From NCBI GenBank assembly GCA_024742395.1, contig JANSYO010000008.1:1-64000 (forward strand): a stretch of DNA of 64,000 nt. Reading direction: 5' to 3'. The stretch is from Cytophagales bacterium (GTDB lineage: Bacteria; Bacteroidota; Bacteroidia; Cytophagales; Spirosomataceae). How positions within the stretch are numbered: the stretch's first letter is position 1; the number at the start of each line of letters is the position of its first letter. The notes beneath the pieces are model-generated. The model was given only the letters and a program-made list of their open reading frames with translations. It had not been told where the DNA came from and ran no database searches. Made by a program: the position numbers and the translations under genes. Positions 1 to 9,263 of the stretch are shown one piece after another.

Positions 1-404
<404 letters not shown>

Positions 405-547
405 AAATTTTTAATTTATTCTACTCAGTTTTTCTTCATCCAATGATTTATTCGAAGAATAGATCAAGAAAATGTCAACATAGTGTATAGCCCCTGACAG
501 AGAAGTCAGAGCTATCAAAGAAATTGAGAGCAATCTCAGAAGACTTT

Positions 548-658
548 GATGGTGTAAATAGGGCGGGTGTTCACCTCTTCCCATTCCGAACAGAGTAGTT
601 AAGCCCCGCACCGCCGATGGTACTTGGATCAAACCTGGGAGAGTAGGTAAACGCCACA
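548..658 (+). rRNA. 5S ribosomal RNA
   Basis: The conserved 5S core (CCTCTTCCCATTCCGAACAG, then AGTTAAGC and GCCGATGGTA) is present. The terminal helix can be drawn between TGGTGT at 550-555 and ACGCCA at 651-656. It lies about 140 bp after the 23S end, the usual rrn order. The ends are estimated from the terminal helix. Confidence 0.95.
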
Positions 659-662
659 ATTT

Positions 663-710
663 AATTATAAAGGCCTTAACAGCAATGTTGAGGCCTTTTT
701 TTTGCCTCAA
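663..710 (+). repeat. Direct repeat, copy 1 (terminator unit)
   Basis: A 48-bp unit beginning AATTATAAAG and ending in CAA. It carries the rrn terminator and recurs in diverged form at 775-822. Confidence 0.85.
671..703 (+). terminator. Rho-independent terminator of the rRNA operon
   Basis: AGGCCTTAAC (671-680) pairs with GTTGAGGCCT (687-696) around the loop AGCAAT, followed by a run of T. The 10-bp stem contains one T-G pair. It lies just after the 5S gene and should end the rrn transcript. Confidence 0.9.
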
Positions 711-774
711 AGCGAAAGAGAAAAGAAAATCACTGAAAGATACGGCAACCGGACTGGGCGTCCCCCCACCATTA

Positions 775-822
775 AATTATAAAGAACCTTAACAGCAATG
801 TTGAGACTTCTTTTTGCTTCAA
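775..822 (+). repeat. Direct repeat, copy 2 (second terminator-like hairpin)
   Basis: A diverged copy of 663-710. The core CTTAACAGCAATGTTGAG is identical, but the outer stem has changed on both arms. AAAGAA (781-786) pairs with TTCTTT (808-813) instead of AGGCC with GGCCT, so a hairpin followed by T's is retained. It may act as a back-up terminator between the rrn operon and the convergent dnaE2-like gene. Confidence 0.8.
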
Positions 823-834
823 TGCATCAAGCAT

Positions 835-3816
835 TTAGGCCGTTTTACCTAAACTATATCTTGGGTCTAACATATAATTAATTCTCTCCATTTCGGCGAT
901 CTCTAATGTTAGGAAGCCGAACTCCTCTACCACTTTTCCGGTCAGCCTATAAATACCTTTTCCACGAAAGGGATATTTTGCTGCTACAGGTGGAAAATGA
1001 ACAGTGTCTATCCACTGACCTTCCCTATCCAGGAATGTGCCAAAATGCATGCGATCTCCCTTTGAAGTAGTAGTACGTTTTGTTGTAACTAAGTACCCGT
1101 ATAGGGTCATCATTTTATTAAGATGTAAAATCATATCTGCTGCCAGTAGCTTGTTAGAGCACTCATTCTCTATAAGAAGGAAAGGATCGCACAGTGGGTA
1201 GCCCAGAATCTCCATTTGGTCAAAGACATCTTCGAGGTCCGTTGAGCTTAACTTTGGTAAGCTAAACTGTTTTGTATTTACTTTGAATAGCTCGTTTTGA
1301 AGAATACGCTTAGGTTCTTTATTGAGTTTATAGAGAGCTTTCCATAATAGTTCTCTTTTATTGATTCCGGTAAAGTTAAATGCACCTATACGTAGTAGAA
1401 TTTCGATTTGCTCAGCACCGATATCAATTCTTTCCAGAAAATCTTCAAGGCCTTGGTATTCACCATTTCGCTGTCTTTCATGTAAAATAGTGTGAATAAG
1501 TTGGCTGTCTAAATTATGCAAATGGCCAAAACCGAGGTAAATATCTTTACCTTTTATGATGGTTTCGTCATGACTCATATTTAAATGTGGACTATGTATA
1601 GTAGCTCCGTGAAGTCGGGCTTCATGTACATAGGTTTCTGTCCTGTAAAAGCCGCCACCGTTATTAAGAACAGCTACCATATATTCCAGCGGATAGTATG
1701 TTTTCAAAAACAGGCTTTGATAACTTTCTACGGCATAGGAGGCAGAATGCCCTTTTGCAAAAGCATAGCCTGCGAAGCTCTCTGTTTGGTGCCACACCTC
1801 TGAGATTATGTTTTCTGCAATTCCCTTGTCACGGCAGTTTTGGATGAACTTTTTCTTTACCTTGGCAAACTCTTCTCTAGACCTGAATTTGCCACTCATA
1901 CCACGTCTGAGCTGATCAGCTTCACCAAGATCAAGCCCTGCAAAGTAATGGGCTACCTTAATTACATCTTCTTGATAAACCATAACTCCGTAGGTTTCAG
2001 GCATAATGTCCCACATGACGGGGTGAGCCATTTTTCTGCGATCGGGATCTCTATGCCTCAGAATATATTCCCGCATCATACCACTTTTAGCTACCCCAGG
2101 CCTTATAATAGAGCTGGCAGCCACTAAGCCTAAATAGGTGTCAACCTCCAGTTTCCTAAGGAGCATACGCATGGCAGGAGATTCTACATAAAAACAGCCT
2201 ATACACTGAGCTTGACTTATTTTTTTATTAATAAGGGGGTCTTGCATAAAACGTTTGACATCATGTATGTCAATGTGAGGTAACTCGGGTCTGTTTTTCT
2301 TTATAATACTGAGTGTGTCTTTTATTTTACCTAAACCTCGCTGCCCCAGGATGTCATACTTGAATAGACCTACATCTTCAGCTATTTCCATATCAAATTG
2401 TACAGTGGGGAAGCCTTTTGGTGGTAAGTCTGTAGCAGAAAAGTAGTGAATAGGCTTCTCTGAAACGATAATGCCACTGGAGTGTACACTAAGATGATTG
2501 GGCATACCAATCAGGGCTTTTGAATATTTTAACACCAGCTTCTGGAGTTCATCAAGGGTATTGAAGTCAAATTCTCCATCGCTAAGGATGTCAATCTCAC
2601 TTTTGGGCAGGCCAAACACTTTTCCTAATTCTCTTACAGCTCCGCTATGCTGAAAGCAATTATAGGTAGCCAAAAGGGCTACTTGTCCCATACCATGAAA
2701 ATATTCAAATATAAAGCGTGTAACATCGTCTCTGTCTCTTGATGAAAAATCTATATCAAAGTCTGGTGGGTTAGCTCTGTATAAATTCATGAATCGCTCA
2801 AAATACAAGTCTAACTTTATGGGGTCTACATCTGTAATACCTAACAAGTAGGCTACGATACTATTGGCTCCGCTACCTCTGCCTACATGGTAATAACCTT
2901 GGTTTTTGGCATACCTTACTATTTTCCAGTTGGCCAGAAAGAAGGCCACATAATCCATCTTTCTGATTGTGTCCAATTCCTTCTCTACTCTGGTCTGTAT
3001 AGCTGGGGTAATTTCGTCGTAGCGTTTTTTTAGGCCTTTGCTGCAGAGAATCTCTATAAAATGATAGTCTCTGTCCCGGTCTCCAAAGAAACTCAACAGG
3101 TTTTGATGTTTTCTGTTAGGGCCAAAATCAAATTGAATACTACATTCATCCAGTAATTTTTGACTGTTCTCCAGAAGAAACGGGTAAGCAGCTAAGCGAT
3201 TCTTTATGGTTTCCTGATCCAGAAAAGTATGGTTAGGTTTCCCCTCTTCGCTTTTGGGTAATCTGCTTAAGAGTTCATTATTATCAATAGCCCTGAGCAG
3301 TCGATGTACATTGAAATCCAGTTTATGCCTAAAACTTACCTGGTGCAGAAGTACCATTTTGCTTTTATAACGTAGCCACGGAGAACGATGAAGGTAGTTT
3401 AAATCTTCTTGAGCAATGCCAATGTACTCATTGATAGCAAACACCTGTTTATTGAGCAGCATCACCTGTTCTAAGGGATAGATGATTTTTGCAGCTGTAA
3501 ATGAGGGGGCTTCTGGCGGAATCTCCAGTCTGTTATGTGAATGGTAAGAGAGATAGCTGTTTATTTCATGAAAACCTTGATTATTTTCAGCTATGGCCAC
3601 AAAGAGCTGTTTAGCTCCATTTCTGAAGTCAATACCTATGACTGGCCTAACTTTATATTGCGGTGCTAATCTTACAAAAGACAAGCAGCCAGAGGTGTTA
3701 TTTATATCTGTAAGTGCTATTACTTTCTGACCGTTTTGCTGAGCCAGAATGAGAAGTTCTTTCTCTGAAAAGGTGCCGTACCGCAGACTGTAATATGTAT
3801 GACAATTTAAGTACAT
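835..3816 (-). CDS. DnaE2/ImuC-like error-prone DNA polymerase III alpha subunit
   Basis: A C-family replicative-type polymerase of 993 residues, the size of DnaE2/ImuC rather than of housekeeping DnaE (usually over 1100). The N-terminus is a PHP domain (HTYYSLRYG at 6-14). The palm has GRGSGANS (312-319) and the catalytic PPDFDIDF (350-357) with Asp354 and Asp356. The third acidic residue is probably the Asp of KYDILG. HhH and OB-type regions follow. The start lies 2 bp after the stop of the Y-family polymerase gene, so the two are surely co-transcribed. In this family the protein makes the error-prone translesion step after DNA damage. The role is inferred from length and neighbours; a second housekeeping dnaE is expected elsewhere in the genome. 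Confidence 0.88.
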   Translation of the reverse strand: MYLNCHTYYSLRYGTFSEKELLILAQQNGQKVIALTDINNTSGCLSFVRLAPQYKVRPVIGIDFRNGAKQLFVAIAENNQGFHEINSYLSYHSHNRLEIPPEAPSFTAAKIIYPLEQVMLLNKQVFAINEYIGIAQEDLNYLHRSPWLRYKSKMVLLHQVSFRHKLDFNVHRLLRAIDNNELLSRLPKSEEGKPNHTFLDQETIKNRLAAYPFLLENSQKLLDECSIQFDFGPNRKHQNLLSFFGDRDRDYHFIEILCSKGLKKRYDEITPAIQTRVEKELDTIRKMDYVAFFLANWKIVRYAKNQGYYHVGRGSGANSIVAYLLGITDVDPIKLDLYFERFMNLYRANPPDFDIDFSSRDRDDVTRFIFEYFHGMGQVALLATYNCFQHSGAVRELGKVFGLPKSEIDILSDGEFDFNTLDELQKLVLKYSKALIGMPNHLSVHSSGIIVSEKPIHYFSATDLPPKGFPTVQFDMEIAEDVGLFKYDILGQRGLGKIKDTLSIIKKNRPELPHIDIHDVKRFMQDPLINKKISQAQCIGCFYVESPAMRMLLRKLEVDTYLGLVAASSIIRPGVAKSGMMREYILRHRDPDRRKMAHPVMWDIMPETYGVMVYQEDVIKVAHYFAGLDLGEADQLRRGMSGKFRSREEFAKVKKKFIQNCRDKGIAENIISEVWHQTESFAGYAFAKGHSASYAVESYQSLFLKTYYPLEYMVAVLNNGGGFYRTETYVHEARLHGATIHSPHLNMSHDETIIKGKDIYLGFGHLHNLDSQLIHTILHERQRNGEYQGLEDFLERIDIGAEQIEILLRIGAFNFTGINKRELLWKALYKLNKEPKRILQNELFKVNTKQFSLPKLSSTDLEDVFDQMEILGYPLCDPFLLIENECSNKLLAADMILHLNKMMTLYGYLVTTKRTTTSKGDRMHFGTFLDREGQWIDTVHFPPVAAKYPFRGKGIYRLTGKVVEEFGFLTLEIAEMERINYMLDPRYSLGKTA

Positions 3817-3818
3817 AT

Positions 3819-5033
3819 TCAGGCAGTTCTGTGGGCTAAAACTATAGGTGGTTCGCCATTGAAGGGGTTCATCATACCGCCAATAGAGCGGGCTCCAAAA
3901 GTAGAAGCTCTCATAACACTTCTAGGCCCAAAACGATCTCTGATTTTATCCATACCTACATAAAGGCTGGCGGTTTTTCTGGTATCTTCAAAGATGCTTA
4001 ACTGATAGCTTCCGTTTGTGATGTCACTAAATTTTACACCTACAAGACGTACCAACAGTCGTTTGTTGTACAGGCTTTCAAATAGCTCCATCACTTTGGG
4101 TATCATGATGTGATCTGCTGAAGAATAGGCTATGCGACATTGTTTTGAGCAGGTACTAAAGTCTGAGTAACGGATTTTGACAGAAACACATCCTGCTATT
4201 TTACCACCGGAGCGTAGCTGATAGGTTAGCTGCTCAGCCATAGCTTCAATAGTGGTTTTAAGCTGACTTACATCTGTGGTGTCTTTACCAAAAGTACGCT
4301 CATTAGAAATTGATTTACGTTCATGAAATTCAATGACAGGGCTGTTATCAAGGGCATTGGCCTTTTCCCAAAGAGAAAGTCCGTTTTTGCCCAGCACAGA
4401 GCTTATCATTTCCATGGGCAGCTCTTGTACATTTCTTACCCGTTTAATCCCCAGATTACATAAAGTATGGAAAGTGTTTTCTCCCACCATCGGGATTTTC
4501 CTGACAGAAAGCGGAGCCAGGAAACCTTTTTCAGTACCGGGTTCTATTTTTAGCTGGTTGTTAGGTTTTATCTCATTGGTGGCTACTTTAGCAACGGTTT
4601 TATTGATAGACATACCGAAAGAAATGGGCAGGCCTGTTTCATTCATTATAGTCTTCCGAAGCTCTTTAGCATACATAAAGCAGCCAAAGTGCCGGTCCAT
4701 TCCTGTGAGATCTGCGTAAAACTCATCTACACTAGACTTTTCCAGGACGGGTACTTTTTCTTTTAGAATTTCTGTAACCATTCTGGAGTAGTCTGAGTAA
4801 ACGCCTGCATTTCCTTTAATGATAATAGCTTCAGGGCAGTACATTCTGGCAATTTTCATAGACATGCCTGAATGAACATTAAAGCGGCGTGCTTCATAAC
4901 TAGCTGCTGAAACTACACCCCTGTCTCCGGTGCCACCCACCAAAACGGGTTTTCCGATAAGCTCATTGTTTAGTTTACGTTCTACAGACACAAAGAATGT
5001 GTCCAAGTCCAGATGAAGGATGGTGCGATCCAT
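3819..5033 (-). CDS. Y-family translesion DNA polymerase (DinB/ImuB-like)
   Basis: A 404-residue Y-family polymerase. The metal-binding residues are Asp9 in HLDLDTFF and Asp103-Glu104 in SSVDEFYADL, so it looks catalytically active, unlike classical ImuB proteins that have lost these acids. The finger motif YEARRFNVHSGM (46-57) is present. Near the C-terminus, QLSIF resembles a beta-clamp-binding peptide. It is the middle gene of a damage-tolerance cassette between the SRAP gene (138 bp upstream) and the DnaE2-like gene (2 bp downstream). It probably replaces ImuB as partner of DnaE2. I cannot tell DinB-type from a distinct Bacteroidota subfamily by eye. Confidence 0.9.
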   Translation of the reverse strand: MDRTILHLDLDTFFVSVERKLNNELIGKPVLVGGTGDRGVVSAASYEARRFNVHSGMSMKIARMYCPEAIIIKGNAGVYSDYSRMVTEILKEKVPVLEKSSVDEFYADLTGMDRHFGCFMYAKELRKTIMNETGLPISFGMSINKTVAKVATNEIKPNNQLKIEPGTEKGFLAPLSVRKIPMVGENTFHTLCNLGIKRVRNVQELPMEMISSVLGKNGLSLWEKANALDNSPVIEFHERKSISNERTFGKDTTDVSQLKTTIEAMAEQLTYQLRSGGKIAGCVSVKIRYSDFSTCSKQCRIAYSSADHIMIPKVMELFESLYNKRLLVRLVGVKFSDITNGSYQLSIFEDTRKTASLYVGMDKIRDRFGPRSVMRASTFGARSIGGMMNPFNGEPPIVLAHRTA

Positions 5034-5171
5034 TGGGTATTCTTTGATATAGATGATTCACTAGGCAGAGGGTTCTTGCCAGAGCCCGGTGCTTTGCCTC
5101 AAAGATACTTGGAGAATAAATCCTGCTACAAATATTTGCTTTCTTTGCTAATAAAATTAGAGACTTTGTGT

Positions 5172-5993
5172 TTAGAACAGGGATATTTGCCCTTGATTAT
5201 TGTCCATCGGGATTGATTGAACACCCAGAGGTAATTCAGGATAGGTAAATTCCTGAGTCGCATCTTCATTATTTACGGGGACTCTGCCATCTCGTAATTT
5301 CCTGACAGTATGAGCTTTGAGCAGGTCATCAGGGTAGGGTTCAAAGATACAGTCGATCTCATTATTTTCTTCATCTATAACCTCACCAAACAACCAGAGA
5401 TTGTAGAACTCTTTATGTAGAATAACAGGCATTCGGGGTTCATCTAATTTGGGATTGTTATGAATCTTACTCATTAAAGCATTGGCTTTAGTGGTAACAA
5501 TACTCACGGTTTTTTGCTCTATACCTTCAACCACAGATTTTTCATAAATACCGGCAAGCATCATTGGGGAGTCATCTGCGTGAGAGATATAAAACGGAAA
5601 AGTTTTTCCTTTGAGATGATAATGCTCAAAAAAACCATCGATCATGATGAGACAACGGTTTTTACGTATAGCATTTTTAAAGGAAGCCTTTTCAAAAAGA
5701 GTCTCACATCTGGCATTGAGGGTTCCTGTACGTATTTTGTTTGCCTTTTCGGTAGAGTTAGCCCATTGGGGTACGAGTCCCCAATTATAAAACTGAAGAG
5801 AGTAAGGCGAATCATTGGTATACACAGGTAAGGGCTCATGCTGAAAACCAGAAAGATGAAAAAAGACGGGAGTGGGATCTTTAATTTTCTTTTTAAGATC
5901 TGATAAAGTTTCCTCAATTTCTTCTTCCTCAATACCGCGTAGCCGGGCATATCTCTCTAGTTTTTTTAATTGATAAGAAACATCGTAACACAT
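5172..5993 (-). CDS. SOS response-associated peptidase (SRAP/HMCES/YedK family)
   Basis: A 273-residue SRAP protein. After Met removal, Cys2 would be the nucleophile that crosslinks to abasic sites in single-stranded DNA. Other family residues are visible: Asn93 and Arg95 in NARCE, Glu123 in GFFEH, His178 in IHNNP, and RMPVIL (187-192). It is the first gene of the translesion cassette, and the arrangement SRAP / Y-polymerase / DnaE2 fits a DNA-damage response. A poorly conserved -7-like box may lie between 5994 and 6050; no LexA-type palindrome is obvious. The role of HMCES/YedK is known from E. coli and humans; its function here is by homology. Confidence 0.92.
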   Translation of the reverse strand: MCYDVSYQLKKLERYARLRGIEEEEIEETLSDLKKKIKDPTPVFFHLSGFQHEPLPVYTNDSPYSLQFYNWGLVPQWANSTEKANKIRTGTLNARCETLFEKASFKNAIRKNRCLIMIDGFFEHYHLKGKTFPFYISHADDSPMMLAGIYEKSVVEGIEQKTVSIVTTKANALMSKIHNNPKLDEPRMPVILHKEFYNLWLFGEVIDEENNEIDCIFEPYPDDLLKAHTVRKLRDGRVPVNNEDATQEFTYPELPLGVQSIPMDNNQGQISLF

Positions 5994-6052
5994 GGTAGTA
6001 AAGGGAGTTTAAACGAATATAATTAAAAGGGCCTTCTTATACACAGAGCAAT

Positions 6053-6085
6053 AAAAAAAGCCAGCTCTTTCAAAGAGCTGGCTTT
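6053..6085 (-). terminator. Terminator of the YadA-head-like gene
   Basis: A near-perfect inverted repeat (arms at 6057-6070 and 6072-6085, based on AAGCCAGCTCTTT) lies just after the stop of the gene at 6108. On the minus strand the hairpin is followed by a T-run (the A-run at 6053-6059), as expected for a terminator read leftwards. Confidence 0.88.
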
Positions 6086-6107
6086 ACGAAAATGAAATGT
6101 ATTGGTA

Positions 6108-7937
6108 TTAATGTTTCAATATTTCTACTTCTTTTTCAAGTTTTTCAATTCGCTTATTGGCTTCTATGAGATGAAGAGTAAGCTCTTCAATTTTCTCCAT
6201 ATGCTTGGCTGACATTTCGGCTACATCAATTCCACCTTCAGCCACTTCCTGAGCTGATGGCAAATTAGGTAAGTGATTGTTTCGTTCGATGAACTCTTCT
6301 ACCTCATTTAAAGGCATAAGTTTATAATCATCGTCAAAAACATAATCAGCCCATTTAGCAGAGTTTGCTATTGCCACTCTAACGCGTTCTGCCAGAATTC
6401 CTTTTTTTACATAAAGAGAGAAACCGTCTGGCAGGGTATTCATTCCTGTACCTATTACCACCTTATCATCTCCTGGTGTTCTTAGAATATTTCCTGCGTA
6501 AGACCAAACCGAGCTTCCGCTACTTCCAGATCCTCCATCAGAGTTTACTGTAAGAATAACATGTCCATATTCATCAAGAGAAAGGGCCAGCCCGTTTGAT
6601 GGGAAAGGATTGGCATAAGTGCTGTTTAGTTCAGTAAACTTAATTCCTCCCCATCCTAAGTCAAGGCCATGAGCGGCAATCCTCTTGCTGGTATAAATAT
6701 CGGCAGTACTGACAGTCGGTTTAATTTTTCCATCTGAATCTTGGTACCAAAGGCCACTATCGCCACCTCCGCCACTGGTAACCACCGGCTTATCTACCGC
6801 TATCACGTTTCCGCTATTATCTAGTCCCAGAATTTTGTCTGACATATTATTAAGAGAAGACAATTGAAGCCCACTATTAATAGTCACTTTCCCAGTATTG
6901 GCATTAGAAATATCATTACCACTAGCGTTCCAATAAGACGTGGTTTGCGTTACAGAACCTTCTTTGTCATTTACTAAGATTACATCACCACTGGTATTAA
7001 CTGAAAGTACTTTACCGTTTGATGCCGCTACAGGAGACTGACTGGTTAGATTAGAAAACCTAAGTCCACTTGAGTTTGCAGAGCTACTCTTTATGTTTAG
7101 CGTATTCGATAAATCTTCTGTATTAATACCAAGCTTTCCTGTTGCAAAGTCCCCATAGATTAATGCTTTCCTGTTAACGTCATTCCCTATTACCAGCTTG
7201 TTGCTTCCTTGCTCTGCATACCCGGATTGAAAACCTAGAAAAACGTTTCCAGACCCGGTAGCTTTATAACCTGCCAATGAGCCTACGGCTACGTTACTGG
7301 TTCCCGTGGCATTTGCAGCCAAAGAACCTGTACCTAGTGCTACGTTATGTCCTCCACTTTCATTTGAAAACATAGATTGAAAACCTATTGCCACATTATT
7401 ACCGCTGGTGCTTGCTTTTTGCATTGCAAGAGAACCTAAAACCACGGAGTTATAGCCGGTAGAAATCTGGGCTCCTCTGAAACCCATAAAAAGGTTGCCT
7501 CTTTCCGGGTCTATCATACCTGATTTAGTATTGTTTACTTTAAAGACTAATGCAGTAGCATCTGTAGTACCTATAAAGTTACTTGTCGCATTGAGTCCTG
7601 CATTACCTACTGTACTCCACACGGTATTATCTGCAGCGGTTAGTTTTGCTTCCGTATTTCCTACAGAAGACCAATCAATGCCGTCATAGATATATAATCC
7701 TGACATGAAATCTGTTTGATAAACTAATAAACCTTTAGCAGGGTTAGAGATTTTTGTTCTTTCACTTAAACTCATTCTTGGGAGTAGAAGCCCCTTACTG
7801 GTAGAACTCAAATCTAAGATGGCGGATTCGTCAGGAGCAGTGGTTCCAATACCTACGTTTCCTTGACCTACTGCATTACTACCGGCTAGGGCTGTCAGCA
7901 ATGCTATTAGTAGCACTTTGTAAGATCTAACTTTCAT
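6108..7937 (-). CDS. Secreted tail-fibre/YadA-head-like surface protein
   Basis: A 609-residue protein with a signal peptide ending near GSNAVGQ. The first part (to about 100) has the layout common in Bacteroidota surface proteins (VGIGTTAPDESAILDLSS, LLLPRMS). Residues roughly 165-260 contain repeated short units of the type GxNVAxG, which resemble the left-handed parallel beta-roll of trimeric YadA-like heads. The C-terminus ends in VEEFIERNNHLPNLPSAQEV and a heptad-rich coiled coil (EKIEELTLHLIEANKRIEKL), as in proteins related to phage tail-fibre chaperone domains. It is probably a trimeric surface or adhesive fibre; the substrate is unknown. It is transcribed alone and has its own terminator. 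Confidence 0.7.
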   Translation of the reverse strand: MKVRSYKVLLIALLTALAGSNAVGQGNVGIGTTAPDESAILDLSSTSKGLLLPRMSLSERTKISNPAKGLLVYQTDFMSGLYIYDGIDWSSVGNTEAKLTAADNTVWSTVGNAGLNATSNFIGTTDATALVFKVNNTKSGMIDPERGNLFMGFRGAQISTGYNSVVLGSLAMQKASTSGNNVAIGFQSMFSNESGGHNVALGTGSLAANATGTSNVAVGSLAGYKATGSGNVFLGFQSGYAEQGSNKLVIGNDVNRKALIYGDFATGKLGINTEDLSNTLNIKSSSANSSGLRFSNLTSQSPVAASNGKVLSVNTSGDVILVNDKEGSVTQTTSYWNASGNDISNANTGKVTINSGLQLSSLNNMSDKILGLDNSGNVIAVDKPVVTSGGGGDSGLWYQDSDGKIKPTVSTADIYTSKRIAAHGLDLGWGGIKFTELNSTYANPFPSNGLALSLDEYGHVILTVNSDGGSGSSGSSVWSYAGNILRTPGDDKVVIGTGMNTLPDGFSLYVKKGILAERVRVAIANSAKWADYVFDDDYKLMPLNEVEEFIERNNHLPNLPSAQEVAEGGIDVAEMSAKHMEKIEELTLHLIEANKRIEKLEKEVEILKH

Positions 7938-8226
7938 TCTTTTTTAATTCTAGTATTTTCCTTCGACAAATTTTTTTATTCTCTGCACCCACTAGGTAAG
8001 CTTTATATTAGAAAGCACAGATTCCTGTACTGACAGAACACTCAAAAAAGATGCCAAAAGGAGTTTCGTCATTATTAAGGTTTTACAGAGAAAGGCGGAG
8101 ATTAGAGAAAGCGGCCTGAGAAGGCACAAGAGAATGGAGGGCTTGAAAATTTGAAATTATATATTGGTTTAATTCTATTAAATAGAATATTCACTAAATA
8201 AATGAAGATTATGAATATAAAATCAA

Positions 8227-8258
8227 TTGGTGTAAATTCAGAAATCTAATTACTTTTG
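8227..8258 (+). promoter_or_regulatory. Bacteroidota-type promoter of pfkA
   Basis: TTG at 8227-8229 (-33-like) and TACTTTTG at 8251-8258, an exact TAnnTTTG -7 element, are separated by 21 bp. Transcription would start near 8265, giving a short leader to the ATG at 8289. The rest of the 350-bp gap from 7938 to 8288 is AT-rich with no gene; it must also hold the divergent promoter of the surface protein. Confidence 0.65.
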
Positions 8259-8288
8259 CCAGCGTCGTATAAAACGAATTTAAGGAAA

Positions 8289-9263
8289 ATGAAGAAAGTT
8301 GCTGTCTTTACCTCAGGAGGGGATGCTCCAGGAATGAATGCTTGTATTAGGGCTGCGGTTCGTGGTGGTATCTACCATGGTTTAGAAATGTATGGCATTA
8401 GAAGAGGATATAATGGAATGATCAGTGGGGATATTTTCCCATTAGATTCACGATCTGTAAGTAACATTATTCAGCGAGGGGGTACTATTTTAAAGTCTGC
8501 CAGGAGTAAAGAGTTCATGACTCCCGAGGGGCGTAAGAAGGCTTATGAAAACCTTATGTCTCACGGAATAGAAGGATTGATAGCTATTGGTGGTAACGGT
8601 ACTTTTACGGGTGCAGAAGTTTTTTACAGTGAATATGAATTACCTACAGTAGGCTGTCCGGGTACAATTGATAATGACCTTTACGGAACAGATTATACTA
8701 TTGGCTTTGATACTGCAGTAAATACTTCATTAGAAGCCATAGATAAGATCAGAGATACTGCTGATTCCCATGATAGGGTATTTTTTATTGAAGTGATGGG
8801 GCGTGACTCTGGTTATATTGCTATTCAGTCTGGAATAGGTGGTGGAGCTGAGATTATCATGGTACCAGAAACGCATACTCCGCTTAAAAAGGTGGTCTCT
8901 GCCTTAAAAGATGGATGGAGCAGGTCTAAGTCTTCATCAATTGTAGTAGTGGCAGAAGGAGATGAAGAAGGGCATGCACCTGAAATTGCCGATAAAATCA
9001 AAACCAAAGTTGGTGACAAGTTAGATATACGAGTGACTACTCTTGGTCATATTCAACGAGGTGGAATTCCTACTGCATATGATAGGATTTTGGCGAGTAG
9101 GCTTGGTCTTGGAGCTATTGAAGGGCTAATTAATGGTCAGAAAAATGTTATGGCAGGTATAGTAAACAATAATTTAGTGTTTACCCCTTTCATTGATACT
9201 ATTACAAAACCAAAGCCTATTCATGATGATTTGTTAAGAATGGTTCACATTCTTAGTATTTAA
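8289..9263 (+). CDS. pfkA: ATP-dependent 6-phosphofructokinase
   Basis: A 324-residue phosphofructokinase, the committed step of glycolysis (fructose 6-phosphate to fructose 1,6-bisphosphate, cytoplasm). It has GGDAPGMNACIRAAVR at the N-terminus, GTIDND (125-130) with the catalytic Asp128, GFDTA, VMGRDSG and a GGGAE loop. Gly104 is the residue that marks ATP-type rather than PPi-type enzymes. Position 103 is Asn (GGNGT), where E. coli PfkA has Asp. The ATG at 8289 is chosen because a frame extension to a TTG at 8256 would start inside the -7 promoter box. The stop overlaps the convergent YdcF gene by 4 bp. Confidence 0.96.
   Translation: MKKVAVFTSGGDAPGMNACIRAAVRGGIYHGLEMYGIRRGYNGMISGDIFPLDSRSVSNIIQRGGTILKSARSKEFMTPEGRKKAYENLMSHGIEGLIAIGGNGTFTGAEVFYSEYELPTVGCPGTIDNDLYGTDYTIGFDTAVNTSLEAIDKIRDTADSHDRVFFIEVMGRDSGYIAIQSGIGGGAEIIMVPETHTPLKKVVSALKDGWSRSKSSSIVVVAEGDEEGHAPEIADKIKTKVGDKLDIRVTTLGHIQRGGIPTAYDRILASRLGLGAIEGLINGQKNVMAGIVNNNLVFTPFIDTITKPKPIHDDLLRMVHILSI

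Noticed and set aside
411-710. Minus-strand open frame across the rRNA spacer, 5S and terminator
   Set aside because: It overlaps rRNA and a terminator, so it is a chance frame.
720-770. Short segment ending in CCCACCATTA that resembles a tRNA 3' end
   Set aside because: No tRNA cloverleaf, T-arm or anticodon arm can be drawn; the similarity is only the CCA.
4333-4719. Long plus-strand frame opposite the Y-family polymerase
   Set aside because: It is an antisense shadow of a well supported gene, with no initiation signals.
8256-8288. Longer pfkA start at a TTG
   Set aside because: The TTG is part of the TACTTTTG promoter box; the family start ATG at 8289 follows.
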